Part shown: piece by piece, positions 6,445 through 13,876 of the stretch
How the letters are laid out: each line of letters begins with the position of its first letter
How positions within the stretch are numbered: the first letter of the stretch is position 1
NCBI GenBank assembly: GCA_964400875.1
Contig: CAYNWK010000063.1
Location: 1-23,911, forward strand
Direction: 5' to 3'
Length of the DNA stretch: 23,911 nucleotides
From: CAYNWK01 sp964400875
GTDB taxonomy: Bacteria > Chloroflexota > Anaerolineae > Anaerolineales > UBA4823
Notes under the pieces: model-generated
The model's database searches: none
What the model saw: the letters and a program-made list of their open reading frames with translations, nothing else
Told to the model about the DNA's origin: nothing
Made by a program: the position numbers and the translations under genes

Positions 6445-7773
6445 TTAACTCCATGGGAAGGGGCTGTTGGAGACCGGGTGCAGGTCGCCCGTGGCGAAGC
6501 GCTCGAAGCGGAAGGGGTGCAGCACGGCGCTGTGCTCGCCCATCAGCTCGCGGGCGACCTCCTTGCCCACGCCGACCATCTTGTAGCCGTGATTGCTGTC
6601 GGCGATCACGTAGGCGTTTGGGCGCATGAAGTCGAACACCGGGAAGCTGTCCGCCGAGAAGGCGCCGATGCCGCCCGAAGGCGCCCAGTGGTAGGCCACG
6701 TGGCTGCCCTCGAAGCGCTCCATGCAGTGCGCCAGCCCCGAAGTCCAGTAATCGGCGAAACCCTTGCCCACCAGGTACTTCGAGCTGGAAACGCCGTACG
6801 GGTCCACCTGGGCCTCCGGTCCGATGGGCTCCGGCACCGCTCCGCCCTGGATGCCGCGCTTATCCCGCTTGAAGTAGATGCCCCACAGGTCATCGGTGAT
6901 CAGCTGCCCGCTTTTATCCGAGATCAGAGGCTCGGTCGAGTCGATGTGGATCACCGGCGGGTACTTGCCCTCGGCGGTCAGGTAGTCGCTCGTGTCGATG
7001 TGGATCTCGCCTTCCTGGAGGAACCAGAAAGTCCACATGGGCTGGTCTTGGACGATGTCGCCGTCCGGGGTGAGGATGTCGATCTTTTCCGGCAGTTCGA
7101 GCAGCGCCCAGATCTGCTTGATCCACGGACCCACCGCCACGATCAAGGTCTCGCAGCCGATCTCTCCCCGGTTGGTCTCCACGGCCCGTACGTCCTGGCC
7201 TGAATAGCGGAAGCCGGTCACTTCCGTGCTGGATAAGATAGTGACCCCTTCCCGCTCGCACAGGCTGACCAGCCCCATCACCGAGGGGGTGTTGAAAGCG
7301 AATCCGCCCTGTTTCTCGTGCAGGCAGGCGCTCAGGCCGCGCGCTTTCCAATCCGGGAACATCGCCCGCATGTATGCGTACACCTGCTCTTCCCCCAGGA
7401 TCAGGTCCGAGCGGTAGCCGCTTTTCTGCTGGCGTTCGTAGATCGCCTCCAGATCGGGGCGCTGGATGTCGCCGGTCACCGCCAGGTAGCCGACGCCGTG
7501 GTAGTGCAGGATCTCGGCCTGCTGCTCCCACACCTCCACGCTCACGCGCATCACCTCCCCCATGGCGGGTTGGAAGTAGAAGTTGCGCACCACGCCGCAG
7601 GCGATGCCCGACGCCCCCGAGCCGGGTCCTTCTTTGTCCAGCACGATGATGTCCACGCCGGAGCCGCGGCCGCGCGCTTTGAGCTCTTTCGCCAGGTGCC
7701 AGGCGGTGCTCAGCCCGTGGATGCCGGCGCCGATGATCAAGTATTTCTTATGGTCGGGTAGTAGGGATGTCAT
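6445..7773 (-). CDS. DAO-type FAD-dependent oxidoreductase (SoxB-like, substrate unknown)
   Basis: 442 residues. An N-terminal dinucleotide-binding motif GAGIHG (15-20) is followed by GSGASGIACGVVRNFY, the substrate-domain entry typical of the D-amino-acid oxidase / glycine oxidase / sarcosine oxidase beta family. A late block GGIGAFSADSFPVFDF and HGYKMVGVGKEVA gives the usual C-terminal FAD contacts. It differs clearly from the soxB gene nearby: it has no GGIIRHDAVVWGYA segment with the His that carries FMN. It is the last gene of the sox run, 79 bases after soxG. AGGAGG lies 7 bases before ATG 7773. The context suggests oxidation of a related N-methyl amine, such as dimethylglycine or another secondary or tertiary amine, but this is inference. 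No electron partner or folate domain is fused to it. Confidence 0.85.
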   Translation of the reverse strand: MTSLLPDHKKYLIIGAGIHGLSTAWHLAKELKARGRGSGVDIIVLDKEGPGSGASGIACGVVRNFYFQPAMGEVMRVSVEVWEQQAEILHYHGVGYLAVTGDIQRPDLEAIYERQQKSGYRSDLILGEEQVYAYMRAMFPDWKARGLSACLHEKQGGFAFNTPSVMGLVSLCEREGVTILSSTEVTGFRYSGQDVRAVETNRGEIGCETLIVAVGPWIKQIWALLELPEKIDILTPDGDIVQDQPMWTFWFLQEGEIHIDTSDYLTAEGKYPPVIHIDSTEPLISDKSGQLITDDLWGIYFKRDKRGIQGGAVPEPIGPEAQVDPYGVSSSKYLVGKGFADYWTSGLAHCMERFEGSHVAYHWAPSGGIGAFSADSFPVFDFMRPNAYVIADSNHGYKMVGVGKEVARELMGEHSAVLHPFRFERFATGDLHPVSNSPFPWS

Positions 7774-7852
7774 AGCTTAACCTCCTGGTTGAGCTGGATG
7801 GTTGTTTTTTCAGATAAGATGACTGCTCAGTGACACTAGCTTAATTCCTGGC

Positions 7853-8464
7853 TTAACGTTCAATATTTATCGCTTGCATGACTGCCTCGATCACATCCCA
7901 GACGTAGGCGGAAAGCGAGCGATCCACCAGCAGGTAATACCTCGGCGAGCCCGCTCCTTCGTCAGCCCTCACCAGTGTGGCGTGAACTTTCGCCAGGCTG
8001 GTCTGGGCAACGCGACCGTCCGGAAAGCCCGCCTCGGAGGTATCTAACCCGCACAGCCTGGGCAGCAATTCGGCGGCCCGGGGGCCGCTGAGGGCCAGCA
8101 TGCCGTAACCGTGGGTCAGGTCGCTGACGGTCGCACGCAAATTATCGCCGGCCGCTTCCAGATCGGCACGGGCTGCGTTCCAGGCCTCGCCGGACTCTGC
8201 CAGCAGCAAATATTCGCGGGCAGCCAGCCGGCACAGAATGCCCGCCCCGGCGGCGCGCGCCAAGCCGATCGCCAGCGAGGTTCCCGGGTCGGGTTCGGGG
8301 GCAAGGAAGCGTTCGATAGTTGCCTGCGCCTCAGGGCCGCGCAGGTGCAGCACGCCCAGGCTGGCGGTCAGGTCTTGCAGCCGCGCCATCTCGGGAAACT
8401 CAACCTCGCTCACGCCGGTAAGCGGAGATATCAAGGGCAGTTCGCTGGCGGTTTTCAAATTCAT
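7853..8464 (-). CDS. soxG: Sarcosine oxidase gamma subunit
   Basis: 203 residues, the size of SoxG, the smaller GcvT-like subunit of heterotetrameric sarcosine oxidase. Recognisable pieces are an N-terminal SPLTGV segment, LGVLHLRGPEAQ near residue 36, the YLLLAE strand, LSGPRAAELL and the C-terminal YYLLVDRSLSAYVWDVIEA. Gamma packs against alpha and is needed for assembly rather than catalysis. It lies directly after soxA in the conserved order B-D-A-G. ATG at 8464 starts 11 bases after the soxA stop. A TTG at 8479, overlapping that stop, is an alternative that adds five residues. Neither has a strong ribosome site, which suggests translational coupling to soxA. Confidence 0.9.
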   Translation of the reverse strand: MNLKTASELPLISPLTGVSEVEFPEMARLQDLTASLGVLHLRGPEAQATIERFLAPEPDPGTSLAIGLARAAGAGILCRLAAREYLLLAESGEAWNAARADLEAAGDNLRATVSDLTHGYGMLALSGPRAAELLPRLCGLDTSEAGFPDGRVAQTSLAKVHATLVRADEGAGSPRYYLLVDRSLSAYVWDVIEAVMQAINIER

Positions 8465-8475
8465 CGAAGTCTCGT

Positions 8476-11406
8476 TCAAGCCCGCAGCCGGGCGCCCTCG
8501 GGGTCGTAGAAAGGCAGCGGCGTGACCCGGCCGGTGTGCAGCTCGCCGCGCGTGCGCACGCTGAAGGTCTGGCCTGGTTCGGCCATGTCGGCCGGCAGCC
8601 AGCCCAGGCCGATGACCTTGTCCAGTGTCGGGCTGTAACGCACGCTGGTGATCCGCCCGATGATCTCCAGGCCCAGCGGGCCGTCGCCCGGGCGTACGAT
8701 CTGGTTAGCTTCTTCGGGCAGCGTACCGGATGGACGCTCTCCAGAAAGCATCTCGAAGCCCACTAGGCGCTTCTCGACGCCGCGCTCGCTGGCGATGCGC
8801 AGTGCCGGTTTGCCCAGGAAGTCATCCTTGTCCAACTTGACCGCCCAGGCCAGGTCCGCTTCGTAGGGGTTGCTCAGCGCGTCGGTATCCTGCCCGACGA
8901 TCAGGTGGCCTTTCTCCAGGCGCAGCACACGCTGGGCCTCCACGCCGAAGGGCTGGATGCCGAACTCCTCGCCGGCCTGCATCAGCGCCTCCCAGACGTG
9001 CAGGGCGTAGCCGCTGGGGACGTGGATCTCGTAGCCAAGCTCGCCGGTGAAACCGATGCGCATCAGGAGGGCGGGTGCCCCGGCGACGATCCCCTGGCGA
9101 GCGTGCAGGTAGGGGAAGGCCTGGCCTGCTAAGTCCACGCCCTCGGTCACTTTGGCGAGCACCTGGCGGGCGCGCGGACCGGTCAGGTTCATGGCGGCGC
9201 GCAGTTCGGTCGCCGGCAGCACCTGCACGTCGAGTTCCCAGCCGCTTTGCAGCCACCATTCAATCCATTCGTAGACCTGCCCCGCGCCGCTGGAAGTGGT
9301 GGTCAGGTAATACAGCTGCTCGTCCAGCCGGGCGGTCACCCCGTCATCGAAGACGATGCCTTCGTCGTTGACCATCACCCCGTAGCGGGCACGCCCGACC
9401 TGCAGCTTGCGCCAGCGGTTGGTGTAGATCCGCTCGAGCAGCTCGGGGACTTCCGGTCCGCTCAGCTGGAACTTCCCCAGGGTGGATACGTCGATCAGCC
9501 CGACCGCTTCCCGCACGGCGCGCACCTCCGCCAGCGGGTCGCCGTAATGCTCGGGGCGCACCCACAATCCGGCGTTCATCAGCTTGGCGCCGTGCGCCAG
9601 GTGCCAGGTGTGCATCGGCGTCACCCGCACCGGCTCCATGTGCCTGCCCGCCAGCGCGCCCAGCGAGACCGGCCTGGCCGGCGGGCGTGAGGTGGTCGTG
9701 CCGGTCTCCGCTACCGTCTGCTGGTTGAAGTGCGCCGCCAGTCGCATGGCGTTCATGTTGCACATCTTGCCCTGGCACGGGCCCATGCTGATCGTGCTGT
9801 AGCGCTTGAGCAGCTCGACGCTGTCGTAGCCTTCCTCGATGGAATAGGCGACGTCCTTCGTGGTGACATCCTCGCACAAACAGACGAAGTCTTTTTTGCT
9901 CTTGGGCGGCAGGGGCAGCGCCGACCAGGGCCGGCGGGCGGCGCGGCGCTCGGCGACCAGCTCGCTCAGCTCGGCGAGGCGCCCTTCGGCGGCCGGGTCG
10001 CCAAACCCGGCTGCGCGCGCCGCCTGCAAACCGGCCAGCTGGCCTTCACGCTCGATGTCTTCGAGCTGGTGGGTGCCGGCGGCCTCACCGGCTGCAAAGA
10101 CGGTCTCTGGAAGCGTAGCGGGGATGAATTCATTCAGGTCTTCGCTCCAGGCGAACTTAGCGCCGGCCTGGTAGAGCAGCCCGTTGGCCGGCATAAACCC
10201 GCAGCCCAGCGCCAGCAGGTCGCAATCCACCTGCCGGGTCTCGCCGCTTTCCCGGTGGCGCAGCAGCGCGCCTTCCACTTCCCGTCCGCCAAACGCTTTG
10301 ACGGTGGTCGTGTTGGTCAGCACCTCGATCCCGGCTTCGTGCAGGGCGTGCAACCGATCGCCCTCCGGGTCCTCGCGCAGCTCGGCGACCAGCGGCACTT
10401 CCACCCCGGCCCGGTGCAGGTCCAGGGCGGTATCCAGGCCGCGTCGGTTGGCGGAGACCACCACGGCGCGCCGCCCCGGGAGCACGCCCCACAGGCGCAG
10501 CAGGCGGCTGGCCCCGCTCGCCAGCATCACGCCGGGCAGATCGTTGTTCTCGAACACCGGCGGATACTCGTAAGCCCCGCCGGCCCCAACCAGGGTCTTG
10601 GTGCGCAGCTTGATCAATCTTTCGCCCTGTACGGCCCCGATCCAGTTGTGATCGTACCAGCCGAAGGCCAGCGTTTCTTTGTGCACCTCGATCCTCGGAT
10701 GGCTCTCGACCCGTTCGATCAGTTCCGAGGCGTGATGAGCGGCGGACTGCCCATCGATCGCCTCACCGGCGTAACTCAGGTGCCCGCCTAACCAGGCGTT
10801 CTCCTCTAATAAGGCTACCCTGGCGCCCAGGCCGGCCGCAGCCAGCGCCGCCCGCAGTCCGGCCGGCCCCCCGCCGATCACGGTCACGTCAGCCTGGCGG
10901 TACTCTTTATCGAAAGCCGCCGCCTCCGGTTCGGGATTAACTTGGCCCAATCCAGCGGCGTTGCGCAGCATTTTTTCATACAGCGGCCAGAGCTGCCGCG
11001 GCCGCATGAAGGCCTTGTAATAGAAACCCACGGGTAAGAAGCGCCCGACCAGCTGCACCAGGCTCATCGCGTCGGTCTCAAGGGAGGGCCAGGCGTTCTG
11101 CGAGCGCACCTGCATGCCGTCACGCACCGGGGTCTTGCAGCTGCGCACGTTCGGGGTGCCGTCCACGGTCAGCAGGCAGTTTGGGCAGTTCCCGGCTACG
11201 CACAGCAAGCCGCGGCGGCGGTGGTACTTAAAAGAACGGCTGAAGGTCTTGACACCTGCAGCGGTCAGCGCCGAGGCGAGTGTGTCCCCGGCGTAAGCCG
11301 TGTATTCTGCCCCATCGAACGTGAAGCGCAGTGTCGTCGTTCGATCGATCAGCTGGGATTTGGCTGTTACGCTGCGCCGGTCGTTGAGCGTGTTCTCGAC
11401 TGCCAT
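8476..11406 (-). CDS. soxA: Sarcosine oxidase alpha subunit with two predicted [2Fe-2S] sites
   Basis: 976 residues, full length. Order of parts: N-terminal ferredoxin-like domain (about 25-105), dinucleotide-binding fold with VIGGGPAG (176-183) and a second pyridine-nucleotide-type half (to about 470), a BFD-like cysteine domain (505-555), and a GcvT-like folate domain (about 590-976) with GFTGELGYEIHVP and YEADLAWAV. The complex oxidises sarcosine to glycine, with folate taking the methyl carbon as methylene-tetrahydrofolate. The ferredoxin domain keeps C69-x4-C74-x2-C77-x12-C90 and the BFD domain keeps C509, C511, C544 and C549. The best studied bacterial alpha subunits lack these cysteines, so this protein may carry two extra iron-sulfur clusters. 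It starts 3 bases after the soxD stop and is the longest gene in the window. Confidence 0.95.
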   Translation of the reverse strand: MAVENTLNDRRSVTAKSQLIDRTTTLRFTFDGAEYTAYAGDTLASALTAAGVKTFSRSFKYHRRRGLLCVAGNCPNCLLTVDGTPNVRSCKTPVRDGMQVRSQNAWPSLETDAMSLVQLVGRFLPVGFYYKAFMRPRQLWPLYEKMLRNAAGLGQVNPEPEAAAFDKEYRQADVTVIGGGPAGLRAALAAAGLGARVALLEENAWLGGHLSYAGEAIDGQSAAHHASELIERVESHPRIEVHKETLAFGWYDHNWIGAVQGERLIKLRTKTLVGAGGAYEYPPVFENNDLPGVMLASGASRLLRLWGVLPGRRAVVVSANRRGLDTALDLHRAGVEVPLVAELREDPEGDRLHALHEAGIEVLTNTTTVKAFGGREVEGALLRHRESGETRQVDCDLLALGCGFMPANGLLYQAGAKFAWSEDLNEFIPATLPETVFAAGEAAGTHQLEDIEREGQLAGLQAARAAGFGDPAAEGRLAELSELVAERRAARRPWSALPLPPKSKKDFVCLCEDVTTKDVAYSIEEGYDSVELLKRYSTISMGPCQGKMCNMNAMRLAAHFNQQTVAETGTTTSRPPARPVSLGALAGRHMEPVRVTPMHTWHLAHGAKLMNAGLWVRPEHYGDPLAEVRAVREAVGLIDVSTLGKFQLSGPEVPELLERIYTNRWRKLQVGRARYGVMVNDEGIVFDDGVTARLDEQLYYLTTTSSGAGQVYEWIEWWLQSGWELDVQVLPATELRAAMNLTGPRARQVLAKVTEGVDLAGQAFPYLHARQGIVAGAPALLMRIGFTGELGYEIHVPSGYALHVWEALMQAGEEFGIQPFGVEAQRVLRLEKGHLIVGQDTDALSNPYEADLAWAVKLDKDDFLGKPALRIASERGVEKRLVGFEMLSGERPSGTLPEEANQIVRPGDGPLGLEIIGRITSVRYSPTLDKVIGLGWLPADMAEPGQTFSVRTRGELHTGRVTPLPFYDPEGARLRA

Positions 11407-11409
11407 CGT

Positions 11410-11676
11410 TCAGCGCTGCCCCTCAGGAGCCCAAAAATAGCTGGACTGCACTGCGTGTGTCTTGGTATGCCGCTCAGCGATGAACCAGCGCCGGCAGCCC
11501 TGGCGGTGATACCACCATTCCCGCTGGACGCCTAACTTGTTCTCGCGCAGATAAACGTAATCGGCCCATTCTGCCGGGGTGACGGAATTTACCGGGGGGC
11601 GCGGGCGCGCTTCGCCACCGTAGCGGAATTCGCTGGCGTTGCGCGGCCCGCAGTTCGGGCATGGCAGCAAGAACAT
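11410..11676 (-). CDS. soxD: Sarcosine oxidase delta subunit (zinc-binding)
   Basis: 88 residues. The C6-P-N-C9 pair near the N terminus, with H57 and C61 in YHRQGCRRWF, reproduces the zinc site of SoxD (two Cys, one His, one Cys). The segments RNASEFRYGGEA and WYHRQGCRRW are strongly typical of the family. Delta is the smallest subunit of the heterotetramer and helps hold alpha and beta together. ATG at 11676 follows the soxB stop by 15 bases, with AGGAG and GAGGG upstream. Confidence 0.93.
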   Translation of the reverse strand: MFLLPCPNCGPRNASEFRYGGEARPRPPVNSVTPAEWADYVYLRENKLGVQREWWYHRQGCRRWFIAERHTKTHAVQSSYFWAPEGQR

Positions 11677-11691
11677 CGTCCCTCGTCTCCT

Positions 11692-12927
11692 TTAATGTCC
11701 CACCGAGGCTGCGCCTTTTTCACCCACCAGCTGCCCGTCCCGGAAGCGGGCCAGGGCGAACGGCGCGAGCAGATCGGGCGTCCGGTTTGTGGCGATCAGT
11801 TCCGCCATGCGCTTCCCGCTCACCGGCCCGGCCTTGAACCCGTAAGTACCCCAGCCGACGTCGATCAGGAAGCCCTCCACCGGTGTGAAGCCCATGATCG
11901 GGCTGTAATCCGGGGTCATATCGCACAGCCCGGCCCACTGGCGCAGGATCTTGACATCGTGCAAGGTGGGGAACAACTCCAGCATGTGACCGGCGATATT
12001 TTCCAAGAATCCCAGAGTCGAATTCATCGAATAAGACTGGTACGGGTCCACCGCCGCGCCCATGACCAGTTCCCCCCGGTCGGACTGGCTGACGTAGACG
12101 TGCAGCGAGCCGGACACCACGATCACGTCCAGGAAGGGTTTCAAGGCCTCGCTGACGCAGGCTTGTAACGGGTGGGTCGTCACCGGCAGCTGCACGCCGG
12201 CCATGTCGCTGATCAGCGTGCACCATCCGGCGGTAGCGTTCAGCACGCAGCCGGTTTTGATCGTCCCCCGGGTGGTTTTCACGCCGCTGACCTTGCCGTC
12301 GACAACCTCAAGGCCGGTCACTTCGGTCAGCTGGTGCAAGTGCACGCCGGCCTGGTCCGCCCCTGCGGCGTAGCCCCAGACCACTGCGTCGTGGCGGATG
12401 ATGCCTCCCGGCGGGTGGTAAAGCGCCGCCTGGATGGGGTAGCGCGGCCGGTCGCTCAAGTCTAAAAGCGGGCACAGGCGGGCGATCTCGTCCGGCCAGA
12501 TCAGGCGGCTGTCCACGCCCTGCAGCTGGTTTACCTCCGCCCGCCAGCGCATGGTGCGCACGGCGCTGTCGGTGTGCGCCAGGGTGAGGTGGCCGCGCTG
12601 GCTGAACAACAGGTTGAAATTGAGCTCGGTGGAAAGTGTTTCGTATAGTCGAACACTCTCGTCGTAGAACTGCACCCCCTCCGGCGTGAGGTAATTGGAG
12701 CGGATGATGGTCGTGTTCCGCCCGCTGCCGCCGCTGCCCAGGTAGTTTTTCTCCAGGACGGCCACGTCCCGAATGCCGTGATCTTTTGCCAGGTAGTAGG
12801 CGGCCGCCAATCCGTGCACGCCCCCGCCGACGATCACCACGTCGTAGCGGTCGCGCAGTTCCGACTGCTGCCACATCCGCCGCATCGGTTGGCCGCCGTT
12901 GAGGCCTTGCCGGATCAGCTCAATCAC
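11692..12927 (-). CDS. soxB: Sarcosine oxidase beta subunit
   Basis: 411 residues, the catalytic flavin subunit of heterotetrameric sarcosine oxidase. It shows GGGVHG (34-39) for FAD and the SoxB-specific block NYLGSGGSGRNTTIIRSNYL. In GGIIRHDAVVWGYA, His179 aligns by motif with the histidine that covalently holds FMN in characterised enzymes. Late blocks MTPDYSPIMGFTP and GWGTYGFKAGPVSGK also match. It removes the methyl group of sarcosine oxidatively and passes the product to the folate site in SoxA. The start is GTG at 12927 with GAGG 7 bases upstream, overlapping the 3' end of the nitrilase gene by 8 bases. That overlap implies coupled translation. An ATG at codon 15 is a less likely start. 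Confidence 0.95.
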   Translation of the reverse strand: MIELIRQGLNGGQPMRRMWQQSELRDRYDVVIVGGGVHGLAAAYYLAKDHGIRDVAVLEKNYLGSGGSGRNTTIIRSNYLTPEGVQFYDESVRLYETLSTELNFNLLFSQRGHLTLAHTDSAVRTMRWRAEVNQLQGVDSRLIWPDEIARLCPLLDLSDRPRYPIQAALYHPPGGIIRHDAVVWGYAAGADQAGVHLHQLTEVTGLEVVDGKVSGVKTTRGTIKTGCVLNATAGWCTLISDMAGVQLPVTTHPLQACVSEALKPFLDVIVVSGSLHVYVSQSDRGELVMGAAVDPYQSYSMNSTLGFLENIAGHMLELFPTLHDVKILRQWAGLCDMTPDYSPIMGFTPVEGFLIDVGWGTYGFKAGPVSGKRMAELIATNRTPDLLAPFALARFRDGQLVGEKGAASVGH

Positions 12928-13855
12928 CGGCCCGCCTCACCGGTCCATTAGCTTGCCGGGTCGATTCGAGCACCTTGGCGGTGTCCGGCAGGCGCACCGC
13001 CGCCGAGCGCTTGACCGCCAGCCGGTCGATCTCCTGCTGGTACAGCCACAAACGCGCATCCCGGATCAATGGGGCGCGGTAGCGTTGCTTGGAGACCTCG
13101 GCGGTGTCGATCTCGCCGAAGATCAGCGCCTCCTCATCGTAGGGGGCTTTGACCACCACCTGCCCCTGCGCGTCGATGATCTCGGAACCGCCCCAGTAAC
13201 GATACTCGCCGTACATATCCCGTCGCACCCCCACCCGGTTGACGAAAATGGTGTAGAAGCCCAGCATAGCGCTGTAGGCCCGGTTCATATGCTCCCAGGT
13301 GGCAGGGATGTCCAGCCGGTCGTTGAGCGTACCGCGGGCGCTGTTCGCCGGTACGATCAGGATCTCGGCCCCGTCCAGCGCGGCGATATACGGCGAAGGC
13401 GCATGCCAGACATCGTTGCACACCAGCATGCAGATCCGCCCGATGCGCGTGTCGAAAGCCTGCAGGTTGTTCCCCGGTACGTAATGTTTAGCTTCTTCGA
13501 ATACCGCGTAATTAACCAGGAAAAGTTTGCGGTGGCGGTGGACCAGCGTGCGGTCGGAGAGATAGAAAGCCGCGTTGTAGCGTTCGTACAGGCTTACTTC
13601 GCTGCGCTCGTTGAGCCCGACCACGATGTCGATCTTGTGGCTCAGCTTGCAGATCGCGCCGATCGTCTCCGAATCGGCCGCCAGGCTGACGTCGACCACA
13701 TCCGGGCCCACTTTTTGGCCGGTTAAGCTCAGCTCCGGGAAGACGATCAGTTCCGCCCCCTCGCGAATGGATTTCTGAATGTAATCGACGTGCTTTTCCA
13801 GGTTCGCCTGACCGTCGCCGGGGGCCACATCGATTTGAGCGAGCGCTACTTTCAT
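12920..13855 (-). CDS. Nitrilase-superfamily carbon-nitrogen hydrolase
   Basis: 311 residues with the complete Glu-Lys-Cys triad of the superfamily: E41 in FPELSLTG, K110 in HRHRKLFLVNYAVFEE, and C146 in MLVCNDVW. The overall length and the absence of a fused glutaminase or synthetase domain fit an amidase or carbamoylase branch. Such cytoplasmic enzymes split an amide, carbamoyl or nitrile bond. Position is the main clue: it lies between the MttB-family gene (21 bases before it) and soxB (8-base overlap), so it belongs to amine breakdown here. It might release sarcosine or a related amine from an N-acyl, N-carbamoyl or amide form, but no substrate can be named from sequence. ATG at 13855 has AAAGGA 7 bases upstream. 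Confidence 0.88.
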   Translation of the reverse strand: MKVALAQIDVAPGDGQANLEKHVDYIQKSIREGAELIVFPELSLTGQKVGPDVVDVSLAADSETIGAICKLSHKIDIVVGLNERSEVSLYERYNAAFYLSDRTLVHRHRKLFLVNYAVFEEAKHYVPGNNLQAFDTRIGRICMLVCNDVWHAPSPYIAALDGAEILIVPANSARGTLNDRLDIPATWEHMNRAYSAMLGFYTIFVNRVGVRRDMYGEYRYWGGSEIIDAQGQVVVKAPYDEEALIFGEIDTAEVSKQRYRAPLIRDARLWLYQQEIDRLAVKRSAAVRLPDTAKVLESTRQANGPVRRAGD

Positions 13856-13876
13856 CGTGTCATCCTTTCGAGCTTC

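Noticed and set aside
6394..7203. A 269-codon plus-strand frame opposite the DAO-type gene
   Set aside because: Shadow of a clear flavoprotein. Its start lies inside the terminator region and the His/Val/Arg-rich content matches no domain.
9730..10791. A 353-codon open frame on the plus strand opposite soxA
   Set aside because: Antisense shadow in GC-rich DNA: the minus strand holds the fully recognisable soxA, and the plus frame has low-complexity Gln/Pro/His-rich content and no ribosome site.
12899..13726. A 275-codon plus-strand frame opposite the nitrilase
   Set aside because: The opposite strand has the complete catalytic triad in its proper context; this frame is composition-driven.
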